From the NCBI GenBank assembly GCA_045591565.1, contig JAZNTB010000092.1, forward strand, positions 1 to 7,350: a stretch of DNA of 7,350 bases. The letters run 5' to 3'. This document shows positions 6,594 to 7,350 of the stretch, piece after piece (within the stretch, counting starts at the first letter, position 1; each line of letters begins with the position of its first letter). Both the position numbers and the translations under genes were made by a program. This stretch comes from UBA1738 sp045591565. Lineage in GTDB: Bacteria; Bacillota; Clostridia; UBA1381. The notes below the pieces were generated by a model. The model made no database searches. It worked only from the letters and a program-made list of their open reading frames with translations, and was not told the DNA's origin.

Positions 6594-6703
6594 AGCGTTC
6601 ACCTCCTATTTTACTAAATGATCCCCCGTTACTGAGAAACCGTTGGTGATTCGGTTATCCAAGTAAAGGTTTAACCTTAAGTTCCAGTTTAAAAAAGATA
6701 AAA
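6594..6703 (-). promoter_or_regulatory. rpsO leader with competing pairings, possible S15 autoregulation
   Basis: The 110 bases between rpmE and rpsO hold no clear terminator. In the transcript strand TTGG (6662-6659) can pair with CCAA (6646-6643), and AACCG (6656-6652) with CGGTT (6642-6638). The two stems interleave, so they are either mutually exclusive or form a tight pseudoknot, although there is no base between the last two segments to bridge it. A separate palindrome, AAGGTTAAACCTT, lies at 6666-6678. S15 represses its own leader in several bacteria through pseudoknots or junctions; applying that here is inference. Confidence 0.35.
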
Positions 6704-6904
6704 TTATTTGCGATTGAATCTCTTGTTGAACTTCTCAACGCGTCCGCCTGTATCAATAAGCTTCTGCTTACCTGTGTAGAACGGATGACATTTTGAGCAG
6801 ATTTCCACCATGATATTCTCTTTTGTAGAGCCGATTTCAATCACTTCGCCGCAAGCACATTTAATAGTTGTCTGCTTGTACTCAGGATGTATTCCTTCTC
6901 TCAT
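6704..6904 (-). CDS. rpmE: 50S ribosomal protein L31, zinc-binding form
   Basis: The 66-residue protein belongs to the large ribosomal subunit near the central protuberance. It starts MREGIHPEYKQ and has the zinc ligands Cys16 and Cys18 (KCACGE) with Cys36 and Cys39 (CSKC), which marks the C+ type rather than the zinc-free paralogue made under zinc starvation. HPFYTGKQK and the basic end VEKFNKRFNRK are typical, and the length equals that of Bacillus L31. ATG 6904 is preceded by AAGGAGG at 6916-6922, eleven bases away. An in-frame TTG at 6928 would lie upstream of that ribosome site and is rejected. It is the first gene after a strong promoter and probably leads an rpmE-rpsO-pnp transcript. 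Confidence 0.97.
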   Translation of the reverse strand: MREGIHPEYKQTTIKCACGEVIEIGSTKENIMVEICSKCHPFYTGKQKLIDTGGRVEKFNKRFNRK

Positions 6905-6956
6905 TTTTAGAAAATCCTCCTTCTTCAAATACTAATGCCATAAGACACCGTTTAAC

Positions 6957-6985
6957 AGTATAACACACTTTTTTTCGATTTGCAA
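6957..6985 (-). promoter_or_regulatory. sigma-A promoter of rpmE
   Basis: On the minus strand TTGCAA (6985-6980) and TATACT (6962-6957) are separated by exactly 17 bases, each box matching four to five of six consensus positions. The predicted start of transcription is near 6950, leaving a leader of about 45 bases before the rpmE start codon. It lies eight bases after the argH stop, so the ribosomal block can be expressed independently of arginine biosynthesis. Confidence 0.8.
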
Positions 6986-6992
6986 GTGTTTT

Positions 6993-7350
6993 TTATAAAT
7001 TTTCCAGATACTTTTCAGCTGTGGAAATTGCGGCATCAACCGTTTCCTTGCTAGGTCCGCCGATAACGGTTCTTCCGCCGACGCAGGTCTGCATACTGAT
7101 TGCGTCATAGATATCGTCCTCGATCATGCTTGAAAATTCCTTGAATTCGCCGATAGTAAGCTCGTCGAGCGCCTTGTCCTTGCTGATTGAGTAGAACACA
7201 AGCTTGCCGACAACCTCGTGTGCGTCACGGAACGGCATACCCTTTTTAACAAGATAATCCGCAACATCGGTTGCGTTTGTAAAGCCGCCCTTTGCACCCT
7301 TTAGCATATTTGCCTTGTTAACCTTCATTGTGGCAATCATATCGCAGAAC
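6993..7350 (-). CDS. argH: argininosuccinate lyase, C-terminal part
   Basis: The last 118 residues are present; the gene continues beyond the window end, the first visible residues being FCDMIATMKVN. Argininosuccinate lyase splits argininosuccinate into arginine and fumarate, the last step of arginine synthesis, as a cytoplasmic homotetramer. The visible part is the C-terminal helical domain with NATDVADYLVKKGMPFRDAH and EVVGKLV, hallmark segments of the ArgH group in the fumarase/aspartase superfamily. CVGGRTVIGGPSKETV near the end is also typical. The catalytic serine loop lies in the missing part. The stop is at 6993-6995, and no strong terminator separates it from the rpmE promoter, so some read-through is possible. 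Confidence 0.96.
   Translation of the reverse strand, partial: FCDMIATMKVNKANMLKGAKGGFTNATDVADYLVKKGMPFRDAHEVVGKLVFYSISKDKALDELTIGEFKEFSSMIEDDIYDAISMQTCVGGRTVIGGPSKETVDAAISTAEKYLENL

Noticed and set aside
6594..6602. GTG start three residues upstream of the S15 start
   Set aside because: The GTG is part of the AGGAGGTG ribosome site itself, and the shorter form has the standard family length.
6905..6928. TTG start giving a 74-residue L31
   Set aside because: It lies upstream of the AAGGAGG site; the ATG at 6904 gives the usual 66 residues.
6965..6996. Plus-strand hairpin ACACTT...AAGTGT followed by T-run, terminator-like
   Set aside because: The stem is only 6 bp with a 13-base AT-rich loop, no plus-strand gene ends there, and the sequence is accounted for by the minus-strand rpmE promoter.

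Overview
The window looks like chromosome of a moderately low-GC Firmicute of class Clostridia, probably an anaerobic gut-type fermenter. The evidence is the strong AAGGAGG-type ribosome binding sites, the zinc-binding L31, the PNPase and S15 sequence style, and an oxygen-sensitive glycyl radical enzyme. No genus can be named from this sequence alone.

Plus strand, 1-3840: a short array of AATTCATG units separated by small hairpins (1-67) lies just upstream of an AT-rich promoter region holding an inverted repeat and a palindromic -10 box. A compact three-gene operon follows. Its first gene encodes an 843-residue glycyl radical enzyme of the B12-independent glycerol/propane-1,2-diol dehydratase group. 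Its second encodes the cognate radical-SAM activating enzyme, which is short and lacks the usual ferredoxin-like insert. Its third encodes a 90-residue PqqD-like (RiPP recognition element fold) protein. Gaps are 6 and 16 bases, so the three are almost certainly co-transcribed. A strong, symmetric rho-independent terminator ends the operon.

Minus strand, 3849-7350: a housekeeping block converges on the same terminator. Read in its own direction it runs argH (C-terminal part only, cut by the window edge), a near-consensus sigma-A promoter, rpmE (L31, C+ zinc form), rpsO (S15) and pnp (PNPase with a long low-complexity tail). The rpsO leader has two overlapping, competing pairings. The rpsO-pnp gap has a 9-bp hairpin followed by a long imperfect stem-loop, an arrangement reminiscent of the autoregulated rpsO-pnp region of E. 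coli.

How the parts work together: the activating enzyme would use S-adenosylmethionine to place a radical on Gly817 of the dehydratase. The dehydratase would then turn propane-1,2-diol (from fucose or rhamnose) or glycerol into the corresponding aldehyde. No aldehyde dehydrogenase, alcohol dehydrogenase or microcompartment shell gene lies in the window. The role of the PqqD-like protein is unknown, and it is the most intriguing component here. The minus-strand block is ordinary translation and RNA-decay machinery plus arginine biosynthesis.
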